DNA of 64,000 nt from Lytechinus variegatus (Eukaryota; Echinodermata; Echinoidea; Temnopleuroida; Toxopneustidae), in NCBI RefSeq assembly GCF_018143015.1, contig NC_054758.1, positions 12,504,001 through 12,568,000 on the forward strand, read 5' to 3'. Positions within the stretch are counted from its first letter, which is position 1; the number at the start of each line of letters is the position of its first letter. Shown in pieces: positions 33,069 through 49,700 of this stretch. Below the pieces are notes generated by a model. It was not told the DNA's origin, made no database searches, and saw nothing but the letters and a program-made list of their open reading frames with translations. Both the position numbers and the translations under genes were made by a program.

Positions 33069-35286
33069 TAATTTATTGGTTGATTGGTTGGATTGCTTAA
33101 CCAAGCTAGTCGTACAGACTGTATCACCCTAAGGCTCATCAGCGACCCGAGCCTTATGGTAAAACAGTCGCTGATGAGCCTTAGGGTGAAACAGTCTGTG
33201 CGACTAGCTTCGTTAAGCAATCCAACCAAAAAAAATATTAATACTCAGCTCCTACACAGTCGAGCACTATTAGAAATTGCAGTATATCGCTACTTACTTA
33301 CTTACCTATATATATAAATATATATATTTGCTTTACATTGTAAATGCTTGTTGAATTTGAAATGAAAAAGAAATAATGCAATTAATCAAATGGATTATTT
33401 CATTTTCGTACAAGACCCCACATAGATACCTGATTTTGGATATGTCACAATATAAACGTCATCGGGCCTTGTTATCCACGTCTGTAAAGCATCGAAAATC
33501 TCAGGTGTTTGCAGTTTAAAGAAAGTAACACCTTTATATTCAAAGGTATGGCTGAATATGTCGATATCTGAAACATCTTTGGTGAGCACATGTTTCAGGT
33601 TAGCAGTAGCCATGTTTGACTCACATACAACTGATGTGTTACTCGCATAATCTCTCTCAATCTCTATTTATCTATGACGTAAATGTATGTTTTATGAAAC
33701 ATTATAAACAAACATTTTTCCTATTAAAGCTGCCCTCAGGACCGTTGAACTTGATAGTACTTTGGATTTTGCCCCTAAGCAGACATAAAAACGTGGCTTT
33801 AACAGGCTGATCTTTCCAGTGAGTTCCATTTTTTCTTCATTTATGTAATATCATATTTGTTTGCTTTACATAATACATGTTAGATTTATTTGAAATGAAA
33901 ACGAATAGATCCAATTAGGCAAAACGATTGTTAGATTGTAGTATATAGCGTAGATAACATTTTGCTTTATTACAACAGTAAAACCATCATATCGAATAAA
34001 CAAACATAGTCCAAACTAACAGGTTAATAACAAAACTAACTCGAAAGTCCACAAAACAAGGTATATCATGTCCGTTTTTTCATATTAGCACTAAGATAAA
34101 AAGGAAAAAAATACATGATTAAGTTCTTTAGTCTCGTCACCCTACATTAATTAACATTCATCGCTCTTTATATAGGGCATGAAAGCACCCCCCCCCCCGG
34201 CTGGTACAACCATACAAAAAGAAGGAGAAAATACAAGAAAATGGAAAGAAAATTGGAGCAATATATTTTTTGGGTTGAATTAGCTTTAGTACACATTACA
34301 AAAGTATAATAAATCATAAACAAATTTGGCAACACTTTAATTCATAATGTTAAGTGTATAAATGGGAATAGAAAATAATGCTCGGCGTAAATATGAAAGG
34401 TCAAGTATACCCATGAAAAATGTTGATTTGAATATATAGCGAAAAATTAAACTAGCAATAATGCTTAGAATTATCAATTCATAAGATGCATCAGAATTGG
34501 ATGTAAAATAAGAAAGTTATGACATTGTAAAGTTTTGCTCATTTTACACAAAACAGTTATATGCGTAACTTAGCGACTTGCAAATGCGACAGTCGATGAT
34601 GTCCGTCACTCAATATTTTTGTATTAATTTAATTATACAATACTTTATTTTCAGATTTGAAAATAATGGCCAACTTGACTGAACCATATATTATTAAAAT
34701 AATGCTATTTCCACACGTTCATGGATGAATTAATCTAAGTTTTACTGCTTTGATAATGAGGAGAAAAATGTAATATTTCATTTAATAAAGTACAAGGAAA
34801 TATTGAGTGGATGATGTCATCAGTCTAAAATGTCATAATTTTCTTATTTTACATGTACATCCGATTTTGTTGAAATTTTCAGTGTTATGCTCGTTGGATT
34901 TATCTCTTTTTATTCAAATCAACTTCTTTTGTGAGGGACTTGTCCTTTAATAGCCTAAGTCAAGGTCATCCAGTAGGTTTATATAATTATGTACCTAAAT
35001 CTACGACAATTCATATGAGCTTTTAACTCATTTTTGGGGGTAAATCATCCATGAAATATTTGTCGTCATGAATTTCGTACATAGAAAACCCCATATAAAT
35101 ACCTGATTTGGGATATGTAACAATGTACACGTCATCAGGCCTGGTAATCCACGTCTGGAGAGCATCGAAAATCTCAGGCATTTGCATTTTAAACAAAGTA
35201 ACACCTCTATATTCATAGGTGTGGCTGAATATATCGATTTCTGAAACATCTTCGGCGAGCATCTTTTTCAAGTTAGCAGTCGCCAT
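19261..35286 (-). CDS. SULT-like: Cytosolic sulfotransferase SULT-A, exons 2-6 plus three alternative first exons
   Basis: Transfers sulfate from PAPS to hydroxyls or amines of small molecules in the cytosol. Minus-strand exons: one of three exon 1 copies (35103-35286, 33430-33613, 32619-32796), then 28188-28420, 26491-26614, 25615-25709, 20120-20312, 19261-19373 (TAA). All junctions are GT-AG and in phase; with the 35.1 kb exon the product is 313 residues, normal for the family. Seen: the 5'-phosphosulfate loop TYPKSGTHWI formed across the exon 1/2 junction, the catalytic-type His in VSHILEEFAP, the 3'-phosphate motif ARNPKDVAVSYFKF, the YEDFQK block and the C-terminal RKGKVGDWKN. No break was found. 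Intron 4 (20313-25614) carries two LINE remnants and a SINE, intron 1 a third and fourth LINE remnant. Acceptor substrate cannot be told. Confidence 0.92.
20402..20630. repeat. TGCTGGAAAGAACA MITE, copy 1
   Basis: TGCTGGAAAGAACACAGTA at the left, ACAGTGGACTTCCAGTA at the right, with inner TGGACCAT and ATGGTCCA blocks and CACACTTTT/ACACTGTTG units. Related to 39019-39301. It lies in SULT-A intron 4. Confidence 0.55.
20985..23040 (-). mobile_element. LINE reverse-transcriptase remnant (Jockey/CR1-type)
   Basis: Minus-strand pieces in order: KKARGYDDIPSRLI (near 22980), LQEGKFPSALKIAKVTPIYK (from 22870), NCRPISVLP, YGFRKKY, FIDFQKAFETINHDIL, QGSVLGPTLFLIYINDLP and LFADDSN (22155-22718), then SFVGLLIDKHLTWDAHIK and KIWNCIPNYIK...FRKELFAYLN (21470-22084). 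The reading frame changes at least three times (near 22910, 22716 and 22090-22155), so it is dead. The 5' half with the endonuclease is absent. The 3' end probably lies near 20985-21010, where the plus strand is TTTATTTATTTAC. Confidence 0.88.
23131..23320. repeat. TTGCAATTGATTGCAA inverted repeat
   Basis: ATATTTGCGATCAATTGCAA at the left and TTTGCAATTGATTGCAAG at the right are inverted. Probably a small MITE. Confidence 0.5.
23690..24385 (+). mobile_element. LINE 3' end (CR1/L2-like)
   Basis: Plus-strand translation gives YNSTLVGLPDTHIKRLQKVQ, KSAARLVKRSKLSDHIT, then RSWGDRSFSVAGPRLWNSLP and SRELFRSKLKTYLMKHF, the usual C-terminal block of this LINE type. Frame breaks lie between these blocks. 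The tail CTATACAAATCTTAAATT followed by ATT/ATC repeats fits the 3' end. It lies in SULT-A intron 4, in opposite orientation to the LINE at 20985. Confidence 0.85.
24448..24876. repeat. AAGGCCACCGCACACCTT MITE
   Basis: TAAAGGCGACCGCACACCTT at the left is matched by the inverse AAGGTGTGCGGTGGCCTTA at the right, with inner CGATTGG and ATTCGGATCG blocks. No coding content. Confidence 0.7.
25240..25536 (+). mobile_element. tRNA-derived SINE with 10 bp target duplication
   Basis: The tRNA-like head has A box GTGGCCCAGTGG and B box GGGTTCGAATCCC (25245-25321). A body follows with CACATTGTGCTGCACTCGAC, ending in GTTATCATT. TTATCTAAAT flanks both ends exactly (25230-25239 and 25537-25546). It lies in SULT-A intron 4. 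Confidence 0.88.
26615..28187. other. SULT-A intron 2, nothing firm seen
   Basis: It starts with a purine-rich tract (about 26640-26820), then AT-rich sequence. No exon or element was recognised. Confidence 0.5.
28459..29370 (-). mobile_element. LINE fragment, RT to C-terminal part
   Basis: Minus-strand pieces: WGAPQGS (near 29310), VINNLKLNQAKTKMLHIS, LLNVFYSHLDYCKSLLAGLP, FAPLQRIQYPGARLV, then FRILLPIYKCIHNQALL. At least one frame change separates the last two blocks. A decayed Jockey/CR1-type copy in SULT-A intron 1. Confidence 0.82.
29540..30500 (+). mobile_element. LINE 3' fragment split by a palindromic repeat
   Basis: Before the insert, the plus strand reads LKELQWTACHWIPIFQRIQF and KVCLLVHK; after it (from 30290), PLVLRSITDTCRLCIPSSK and a basic tail typical of LINE C-termini. 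The 610 bp palindromic repeat at 29680-30289 lies between. Confidence 0.7.
29680..30289. repeat. Palindromic AAGTCCACC-family repeat, copy 3 (best preserved)
   Basis: Left arm AAAGGTCAAGTCCACCTCAA, right arm GTCGGAGTGGACTTGTCCTTT. Arms of about 250 bp are reverse complements through CAATGCTGAAAATTTCAT, AATCGGATGTAAAATAAG and AACGAGCCAGTTACATCCAA. No clear target duplication could be seen at its junction with the LINE. Confidence 0.85.
30680..30702. repeat. C-run
   Basis: About 13 consecutive C near 30689-30701 beside CCAGCCGACC. One of many G/C homopolymers in the window. Confidence 0.6.
30889..31066. repeat. Nested palindromes, duplicated
   Basis: Unit a (AAATATATAAACAAAG...CTTTGTTTATATATTT) is itself a hairpin and occurs twice (about 30890 and 30985). 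Between the two, TATAGTCCTGAGGAAGATCA...is followed by its inverse around 30957. CCTGAGGAAGATCATGCATT appears three times in alternating orientation. Confidence 0.85.
31146..31338. repeat. Inverted repeat with CCTCGGCCTTCGGCCTCGG centre
   Basis: ATAAATAGTG...CTGGATTATA at the left pairs with TATAGTCCAGTAATATTGTA...CACTATTTAT at the right. The centre is a strong GC hairpin. Same style as 4309-4475. Confidence 0.65.
31339..32618. other. SULT-A intron 1, no gene seen
   Basis: AT-rich. It holds a perfect 28 nt palindrome at 31632-31659 (GTTATATTGTACAT and its reverse complement) and several ATCGATAT motifs near 31545-31585. ORFs at 31611-32112 have no recognisable family. Confidence 0.5.
32619..32796 (-). 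CDS. SULT-like: SULT-A alternative first exon 1a
   Basis: ATG at 32796 gives MASANLKLVLAKDVSDIEIF and ends VYLVTFPKS + G at a GTATTT donor. It is 178 nt, two codons shorter than 1b and 1c (near residue 21 and in the MPEIF segment), and carries TFPKSG in place of TYPKSG in the PAPS loop. The frame stays open and the phase matches exon 2. It is the copy nearest exon 2 and the most diverged. Confidence 0.82.
33085..33229. repeat. Strong hairpin between SULT-A first exons 1a and 1b
   Basis: TTGGTTGGATTGCTTAACCA...AAGGCTCATCAGCGAC at the left and GTCGCTGATGAGCCTTAGGG...TTAAGCAATCCAACCAA at the right match over about 60 bp with few differences; the loop is about 20 bp. TA microsatellites flank it. 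Confidence 0.85.
33430..33613 (-). CDS. SULT-like: SULT-A alternative first exon 1b
   Basis: ATG at 33613 gives MATANLKHVLTKDVSDIDIF, then FEYKGVTFFKLQ and VYIVTYPKS + G at a GTATCT donor. Same length (184 nt) and phase as 1c. The upstream flank (33614-33735) resembles that of exon 1a, including CCTATTAAAGCTGCCCTC. Confidence 0.88.
34396..34948. repeat. Palindromic AAGTCCACC-family repeat, copy 4
   Basis: Starts AAAGGTCAAGTATACCCATG and ends GTGAGGGACTTGTCCTTT. Halves are diverged inverses, with the shared ATGATGTC and TTGTATTAATT blocks. Between first exons 1b and 1c. Confidence 0.75.
35103..35286 (-). CDS. SULT-like: SULT-A alternative first exon 1c
   Basis: ATG at 35286 gives MATANLKKMLAEDVSEIDIF and ends ...VYIVTYPKS + G at a GTATTT donor. 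It has 61 codons plus one base, in phase with exon 2 at 28420. An upstream in-frame ATG at 35301 would add MFVAN. The lower-numbered start is preferred because it matches the other two copies. This is the most distant copy from exon 2. Confidence 0.88.
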
Positions 35287-35412
35287 GTTGGCCACGAACA
35301 CAACTAAACCGTTATTCTACCACTATGCAAATTGTAATGAAATATTATCGATGTAATTGCTATACCTTGGACATTGACCATAAGTACACGTTGTATCCCA
35401 ACATGATATTTC

Positions 35413-35796
35413 TCTTAAAGTGATTGGTTAACATTGGTTTGACTTTTTAAAAAATCTGAGCTAGAAGGTCACCTGTGTCTGCGATATGTTACAAAAATGA
35501 AGCCTAGAAAAAAATTCGTTCGAAAATAATTATTTAGTGCTTCAAAAATTGAAATATAAAGTGACCAGAAACACCATCTTAATTTCATCCCATACACTTA
35601 TGTGTAATATTTAGGTGTCTATAAGATGTCTATTTTTACATAATCGGCGTTTGCCTTGTAGTTTTAGCTTTTCATTCTAAATAATGGTTGTTTTCAGGGT
35701 TTATTAGTTCTTATACATGCACTTGTACACATGTTTCATCTTGGTTTGAGAATTTTTTAAATCGGCTGCTCAGAAAGTTTAACAATACCTTTAATC
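35413..35796 (+). repeat. Dispersed 380 bp repeat, copy 1
   Basis: TGATTGGTTAACATTGGTTT...AACAATACCTTTAATC, highly similar to 41813-42178 in the same orientation. No inverted ends or ORF. It lies just upstream of first exon 1c. Confidence 0.8.
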
Positions 35797-37529
35797 ATTA
35801 ATTTATCGTAATTTTTTTTATACCGCTGAAAAGCTGCGAATGGGTAAAAAAATATGTACAAAATGTAAAATTACCATCTGAACAACCTAATTAATTTTCC
35901 ACTTGGATTAAATGTTCAGCAATTCTTTTCGTACTAAGGTTGAAGCTTACTCTATTTGGTAAGATAATTGACATGCCACCCTAAAGCAAACAATAAGTCA
36001 CCCAAGGTGAACTTTGAGATTTTTATTGAGATTAAATAGCACATCCTAAACTTTAAAATGTGTGTAGCGTGCTGATGGGCTGTGTTTATATTGGGTGTAT
36101 GAGTGAGCTTTTTTGTCTTATATTTTGTCCACTTGTATTTCTATATGTATGTACGACCATTTTTACTCTTAAATCCTGACGCTATCCCCCCGGTGAGAGA
36201 AAATGAAATTCCAGCAAAGACGTCGGCTTGGTAAAACAAATATTTATTCATAAATCATTATAAACAAGAAGCTGTGGTAAGAAACCACAACAGTTGATAA
36301 CTCCATATGATTTGTTTATCATAAAAAATGGTATAAAAAGAATACATCAAGGTTCAATACGAGCCAATGAGTGGAGTAAAATCTATCTTCATGAATAGAA
36401 ACCCCCTTCAAAAGAGGGGGGGGGGGGTTATGAAAAGGAATATATTGATAATTTTCCTAACGTATTTTTATTCGGTGCCTTTATCAAACACAAACACATT
36501 ATCCACAAAGGATTGGACACTAGTTAGTTGAGTTGTTATGAGTCAATTATAAATCTTCAGGCGAATAGCTTTGTACAATATTTACATATTAATCGTAGTG
36601 CAATCATGTTAGGTCCATGATGCATTAAATCAATGCTTAAGTGAATTTCTAACTATACATCGTTGCAATTGAAAACAGTTAAGCTATACCTTTGCTAAAT
36701 GATAAGATTGGGTGAAATAGAAATCTAATAAAGGTTTCAAATCTATAACCAAAATATTTTTTTGCTAATTCAAGTCACATTTCTCGATGTATCGTTTGTT
36801 TGGAAGGAGGAGATTTCCATCTATTTGAAAAATATCATGATTGAACATAAATTTAATAGTAATTCTCTCAACAAATCATCATAAACAAGGCAAAATTGAA
36901 ACATGTATCATTGCAATAATGCATGCTGTATCTCTAGAGGCTCTGCCCCTATGATCAATATGGAGGTCTATATAGCTACACACAACCAATCAAATCGAAA
37001 GAACGTTGTCAGATCTGAAAAAAAAATGTCGGAAGAAAAATGTTATATGAAAAACACGAATATAAAAAAATGAATTATACGGAAAAGAGGTGATTTGGAA
37101 ATACATCGTTTAAGATTGCCATTCATTTCCTTTTTCACTGGGATTTGCTTTTGCTGGATATGACGGTGTTTGCAAGAACCATTAGATCAGTTGTTGAGTT
37201 CGTACACTTTACAGTTTTCAGTAATTATTAGGTTTTTGGTCCGCACCAGGCCCGCACTAAAATATTCCGCACTACAAGCATTCACATCCGCTCTACTTTT
37301 TAACGCTACTTTTAAGATGTCTGGTCTGGTGCTGATGAGCAGGACCAAGAATATTCCGGGGTATGGAGCGGGCTATTCACGCCAATCATAAACTCAAAAT
37401 TTTACGACTAAGCCCCGGCCTGGTCTGGACCAGCGAAATACTGAAAGCGATGTATTAGAACAAGAATGACCGGCAACAGTGTACACATCAAATAAAATTG
37501 CGCCGAATACCAAATGCATATTTATGCTT
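35797..37529. other. Intergenic between SULT-B and SULT-A
   Basis: Mostly AT-rich, with a G run near 36417-36427. The ORF at 37170-37391 has no recognisable family. No additional exon was found, so this interval should contain SULT-A's upstream control region and SULT-B's 3' end. Confidence 0.5.
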
Positions 37530-43852
<6,323 letters not shown>

Positions 43853-44536
43853 ATTTCGTTACCTGTTTGCGTATAAGTATGCCTAGATTATTTTTGGGAA
43901 GGAACCAACAAAATATCGCTGTGATCAAAATGGCGTGTAGCTTTCGAATAAACGTTTTGACTATTTAGCATAACTCGCAAAGTGGTACCTGGACTGGATA
44001 ACTTTTGAACTAGTTAGCACTACTTCGCAAGATAACGAGAATATATAGCCGACATAATCCGCGAGATAGTCTAACAACTTCAGACCAGTAGTGAAGATCT
44101 CATAGAAAAACCGAAATAGCTACCTCATGAGCGGACTATTTGGGTAATGGCATGCATATGAAGTCACTGTATAAAGATAAATGATATTTGCATGGCTTGT
44201 CTCTCAGGTCTCGGCAGTCATTGGAAGTTTTTAAGAGAAACGATTATTTAAATATCGACTTAAGTTGCAGACTATCGTGTTTGCAATTACGTAAGAAGCT
44301 GTGATTATGTACTCAAACAGCCATTCCTCCAGATCTACGCGAAATTGCCGCATTTTGTAATTGCGGTATACAGACACTCCAAATGAATACTGTTAAATGC
44401 ATTGTATCCTTTAAAATTTAGGCAGAAAGCAAAAGCAGGAGAAAATAAGCCCGAATTCACCACAATCCAGGCTTGTGTTTCAAAAGACTAGAGTTGCACT
44501 TGAATACATAGTTGCGTGCGGTATAAAAGGCATAAC

Positions 44537-44700
44537 CTAGTCTGCTGGGCAAACCCTTCACTCGAAATAAGGGTCTGTTGTGCAGCCTACTCATGCCTTG
44601 TGTACTGAAGGCTCTCCAGCAAGTATTGTATGTGCTAGTCTTTGCGTGGAGGCACACTTGTTGATCAATGTTCCAATGAGGGTTTGTGCCTGCAGACTAG
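44537..44700. mobile_element. 164 bp inverted-repeat element inserted in another repeat
   Basis: Ends CTAGTCTGCTGGGCAAACCC and GGGTTTGTGCCTGCAGACTAG are inverted. GCATAAC flanks both sides (44530-44536, 44701-44707), and the duplication can be read as 8-9 bp depending on where the ends are set. The interrupted host repeat (GTTGCGTGCGGTATAAAAGG | CGCATTGGTCAGATCATG) matches the MITE at 52336-52549. Confidence 0.75.
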
Positions 44701-45766
44701 GCATAACCCGCATTGGTCAGATCATGTGAAAAGAAGGGGGAAACATTTCAGTTGTGGAGATAAGGAAGGGGGAGGGGCAATTGCAAAGCCTGCATACTAA
44801 AACCAGCTCTCTGAGACGACCTTAGCATACGGGACTGCATTGAAACGTTGTCATATTTGTGGAAAAATACTTCAAAAAATGATGGAATCAAGATTCCCAA
44901 TTGAATTTTGCTTCTCGGGGTACGCTATACACACCCATACACTATAGTCTGCTATGCAGACTCTGAATGGCTCACGAGGTGGGATCTGCTACTGGGCAAA
45001 CCAGCCTGAAAGGGCGAGCGTAGCGAGCCATTTTCTAGTCTGCTATGCAGACTCGTTGAATCAGCTAAGGCACACACACTGCAGATGTGGGTCTACATTT
45101 GTAGACTACCCATACACGGTAAATGAACTTCTGTCTCGGTATACAAAGCTGTGGTAAATGATCTGAACCCAAAATTAAGTCTGGTCCCTTTTTTTTTTGG
45201 GGGGGGGAGGGGTGTTCTCCTCTCCCACCATTAAATCAATCAAACAACATTATAGTAGTACTATGTTGTGGGAGCAAAAATGTTAATCATTATCGGTGTA
45301 TGATGAATCAAAACATGATTATGATAACAGTCATGCATCATATCGTTATTCATCATAAACTAGAACATACTGTATGAGAGAACTGTTACCATAGTTACAA
45401 GCTCATGAATCATAGGGGCAATGGAAAAAACACTTCCCATACAGAGTATTTCAGAAATATTCTTTAAAGCAACAATAAGACCTAGGATTATCATTCAGAT
45501 TTCGTTACGAATCGAGATCAATGTTGACTGTACGTATGTTCAAGAGATTAAAGTGGACTATTATTAAACCTTCGAGTTTGCATTTCGGTGTTGACTTCCC
45601 GAAGATAGACAAACCTTATTTTTGGATCTATCACTTTATCTTGAATTTGCGGGTAGCATCTGATCATCTCTGATAAAAAGACAATTAATAGCCTAAAATA
45701 GCATATACCATCTATTTTGAAATGTTTATCCAGTTATCGTACACATTTAGCCGCGTGGAAAATGCG

Positions 45767-46010
45767 TACACTGTGAAAACTGTGGTGTTAAAACTGACAC
45801 CAATTGGTGTTAATAGAGGACCACACCCTGGGGTGTTGCAATTACACCCTAGAGATTAAACATAACACCGAAGAGTGTAAATTTAACAACAAAAGGTGTT
45901 GTAATAACAAATATAGGTGTAAAACTAAGACCACCAATTTAACACCGGTGTAAAATAGCTGGTGTGGTCCTCTATGTACACCGGTTAACACCACAGTTTT
46001 TGCTGCGTGT
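45767..46010. repeat. GTGGTGTTAA/TTAACACCAC palindromic MITE, copy 2
   Basis: Opens TACACTGTGAAAACTGTGGT and closes ACACCACAGTTTTTGCTGCG. Nearly identical over its length to 39331-39570. It lies about 770 bp upstream of the FN3 gene start codon. Confidence 0.85.
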
Positions 46011-46778
46011 AAGTTCGTCCACCAGTGACAGCGAGGTGAAATGATTTTGTGCATTACCTATACCTATAAAAATACACGAGACAGGTGGTAAAACATTTTA
46101 AACAATTGCTAGGCAAAAATTGTCACCAATCGTGTTTGGATATAGTTATTCTCGACAGTTTGTGTTTTACCCCTGCTAAATCAACTGTAATTAATTATGA
46201 AGTACAAAGATACAGTCTTTGTGGAAAGGTTACAAAAAAATAAGACTGACTCTCTCTATTCTTGTCTTGATTTATAAAGCTAATCCCATTTATATTGATA
46301 ATCCAGTATCAGTTTAATCGAAACGCCTTTTAATTAATACAAACCGATTACTTATCTGATTATTTTTTTCGAATAAATATGATTATACAAAGTCAGACGA
46401 TTCAGCTCGTGCCAATGTAGCTTGTAGCAATTAATTCAACTGGTAAGCCCCGGAAGCAAATTATTATAAAGTGAAATAAGAAAAAAAAATCCCGTAAATA
46501 TATTTACAATACTCAAGAAGCATAAATATCGAAATCGACCCCCGCAAAAATATGCCGGGCGGTTACGCCTCGTTCTCGTGGTTTTTAAAAAATGCGATTA
46601 ACATACTTTGACTGTTGCTTGTGTAAGCAGGTAAATAACTATTAAATGTAGCATAAATATTCTAAAAACAAATCATGTCATCAAATGAATAAATCGGGTA
46701 TGTCTAGGTGAAACAAATTCCAGTTTTTGAAAGTCGACTATCATTCTGCATCGGGCATTCTCTCTCTTACTATCTAAA

Positions 46779-49700
46779 ATGGAATTAACGCTAGGGAGTG
46801 CACTTGTTAGATCTTTGATCTTCGTTTTTGCAATCTTATTGTCTTTTGGCCATTCCTGTGTGAGTATATATTTTCATTGGTTTCATATATATATATATAT
46901 ATGAATAGATATATCATATATATATATATATATGAAGAGTTTCGTTGCAAAAGGGGTAGGTCCACTTTAGACCATTCCGAGAAAAAACATGTTTTTTTAT
47001 TCTCACTTATTACAATGTTCTTATGAGAAACTAAATTGTAATGATGTACTACCCTATCATGTGAACATAAAATTGGGTATAAAAGATACCTGTCTTCATA
47101 TTTTTAAAACTATTTTTTCCCCAAAAAAAATCTGTGTGAACCTAACCCCTTTGTAACCAAACTGAAATGGACTTAACCCCTTTTAAAAAAAGTGATTTTC
47201 TTTGCCATGTTAGATCACCTTTTAATGGGAATTTCAACTTTTCTTTGGTATCATCTAATAGAGCTACTTAAAATGTATATATTGAGGGGGGAAAATCAAA
47301 TTTGATGGAAAATGGACCTAACCCTTTTGTAAGTTAGCTCTTCATATACATACTCACGCGCGCACTCACATTTATATATGGCAACGACCTGCAATGGCAG
47401 TCATGACCCTGGCATATCTTAATCTGTATTCTTTTTGTGAATATCTTTTATTTATCTTTTTTTGTTATGATTCCAATATAGTGATATCAAAGCATAATTG
47501 TTAGAATTCTAATAAAGACCTCGAATACTTCACATGAATATTTCACATGTAATGAATTAAGTCTTCTCTGACCTACACTGCTAAAAAAAACCTAATTTTA
47601 CAGGAAAAAAGATTTTGCAGAAAGCAATAGCAAAATCGTTCTGTAAATTCATAAAACATGAATTTTCTACAATTTAACAGAACAGGTCTGTATAAAAAGG
47701 GGAAAAGGGTGTTTTATTTTGGAAAAATTTGTAAGGTTCAATACACCAAATACTAATTTCCTGTAATTTTACATGATATAATGTACATTAAGGTTATGCA
47801 ATCTGGTAAGATTACAGGTGTTCTCGAGACTGCTGCAGGAACTACTTTTATTTTAAGGATACATTTTCTAACAGTGTAGGCGGTATCGCGGTGTATACCA
47901 AACGCTTTTGTAATTTTAAGTGCGATCATGGAGCGGTAGGGAGAGAGGGTCGAATTTCGCTCACAAAATTGGGGGAAAAAAATCGAAAACAAAATAAAAA
48001 CAATCGAAATCGAAAATGGTGAACGGTAGCGAGCGGTGATGATTTTTTCGCTCCGCTCCACGACCGCTCCAACAACGCTCGGGCGGTGTGACCAGGCCTC
48101 TAGTGGGGATCAAGCTAACATGCATACACAAAAAATACACCCCGCCCACCGATGTTTAATGACTGTCTTAAAGCTTGTGTATAGTTTTGGTAAATCCACC
48201 AAAATGCACCTATCACTATTTCAATTCATTGCTAGCTAATATGAATGGATATGCCCTATAACAGTTATGATGTGGAGGATATGAAATGAAAATGTGTTTT
48301 ACAGGATAAATTTTGCGATTTTACATGGAAATTTAACTTGATCGGGTCACCCGATCAAATTAAAATATCTGTGTGTGTTTGTCTTTCAATTAAATCCTAT
48401 TCCAAATCATGGAATGGGCTGAAACTTTCAAGATATGTTCTTTGTCTGTAAATTCTGGATATCTAATCACTAAATTTATAAGATAAGTGCTTGAATGCCC
48501 ACTTTTTTAATTTAAAACAAGCATCGCCGAGAGAGGGCGCTATATATCCAAGATTTGAATATTTGAAATTTTCTCAGAGAAGTGCAGATGGAAAAATATC
48601 TAACGGTCTCTACGCTTCAGTAAGACTGTCATATTAGATGATATTCGATTATCAATCACATTATTGACCCTTTACCAAAGCTATACACAGGCTTTAACTT
48701 GTGTTCCAAGTAGTAGTTTCTTTAGACCGACTTAAAAACAAAAGATACAAAAGGTTTCAAGGTACACATAAGAAGATAAATACACTTAGACATTAGGGAT
48801 TAAAGCCTAAATTGTTGATAACCCAGTAAACATCGGCATACTGTATATCAGAAATCTACATGTATATGCATGGTGGAGAATGTACCCATGATTGACAAGT
48901 TACTTCTTACGAAAATAAAAAACAATCAGTCAATGATTTTTTTTGTTATCTGTATACATGCAACCTGTATTTGTGCTTTACATAGGGTATTCAAGATGCA
49001 ACGTAATAATGATTCATGGCTGACGACATTTTGTTTCCGTCTATTTTCTTCATATCACTTTCTTCATCCTCCTTCGTAAATCTTGTTTTCTCACTCTCTC
49101 CCTCTCTCTCTCTCACATACAAACTTTGTCTTTTTGTCTCTGTCGCAGCAGTTTATATGTCCTGGTGCCATTATGGCTATAATCAACTTAATTCTTGTTA
49201 TATGAATATGTATATTTATTATGGGTATAATCGAAATAAACGAGGATTCTGAAAATGTTGCGGTTTGGTACCAATATGCCAATGAGAACGTTAACAACAA
49301 CCACCAAATCAAAACCACACATTAGCCCGTAATCTGAATTTCAGTTTAATTAAAAATCTGGGCTCCGTAACACAAAGTTTGGCAATGGATTGCAAAAATG
49401 AAAGAACAGCACCCTGCATGCTTATTCATCTTTTCTTTTATTTATGCTGTGAGATATTCACTGAAAAACGAATTAAGTTTTGTTCATTTACTAGTGTTCC
49501 TCAAAGGTTTATATTTGTTTGGACTATTTTGTACTTTTGTTTCGAACAAGAATGATAATAAATTCCGATGACGTTCAAATAAACGAATTCATTAATTCTT
49601 ATTTGGGTATTAAGCAAAACAGAATTATTACAATGTGGAGTGGCAAATAAGTTATCCAACGTAAATGATGTTCCATGTATGTTTAGGTGAAAAGCAGATA

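Larger units (their letters stand above)
43853..46778. other. Divergent intergenic region between SULT-B and the FN3 gene
   Basis: 2.9 kb between two gene starts on opposite strands, so it should hold both promoters. Recognised inside: a nested repeat at 44493-44735, AGTCTGCTATGCAGACT palindromes at 44946 and 45037, and a palindromic MITE at 45767-46010. No TATA box or other element could be firmly named. Confidence 0.6.
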
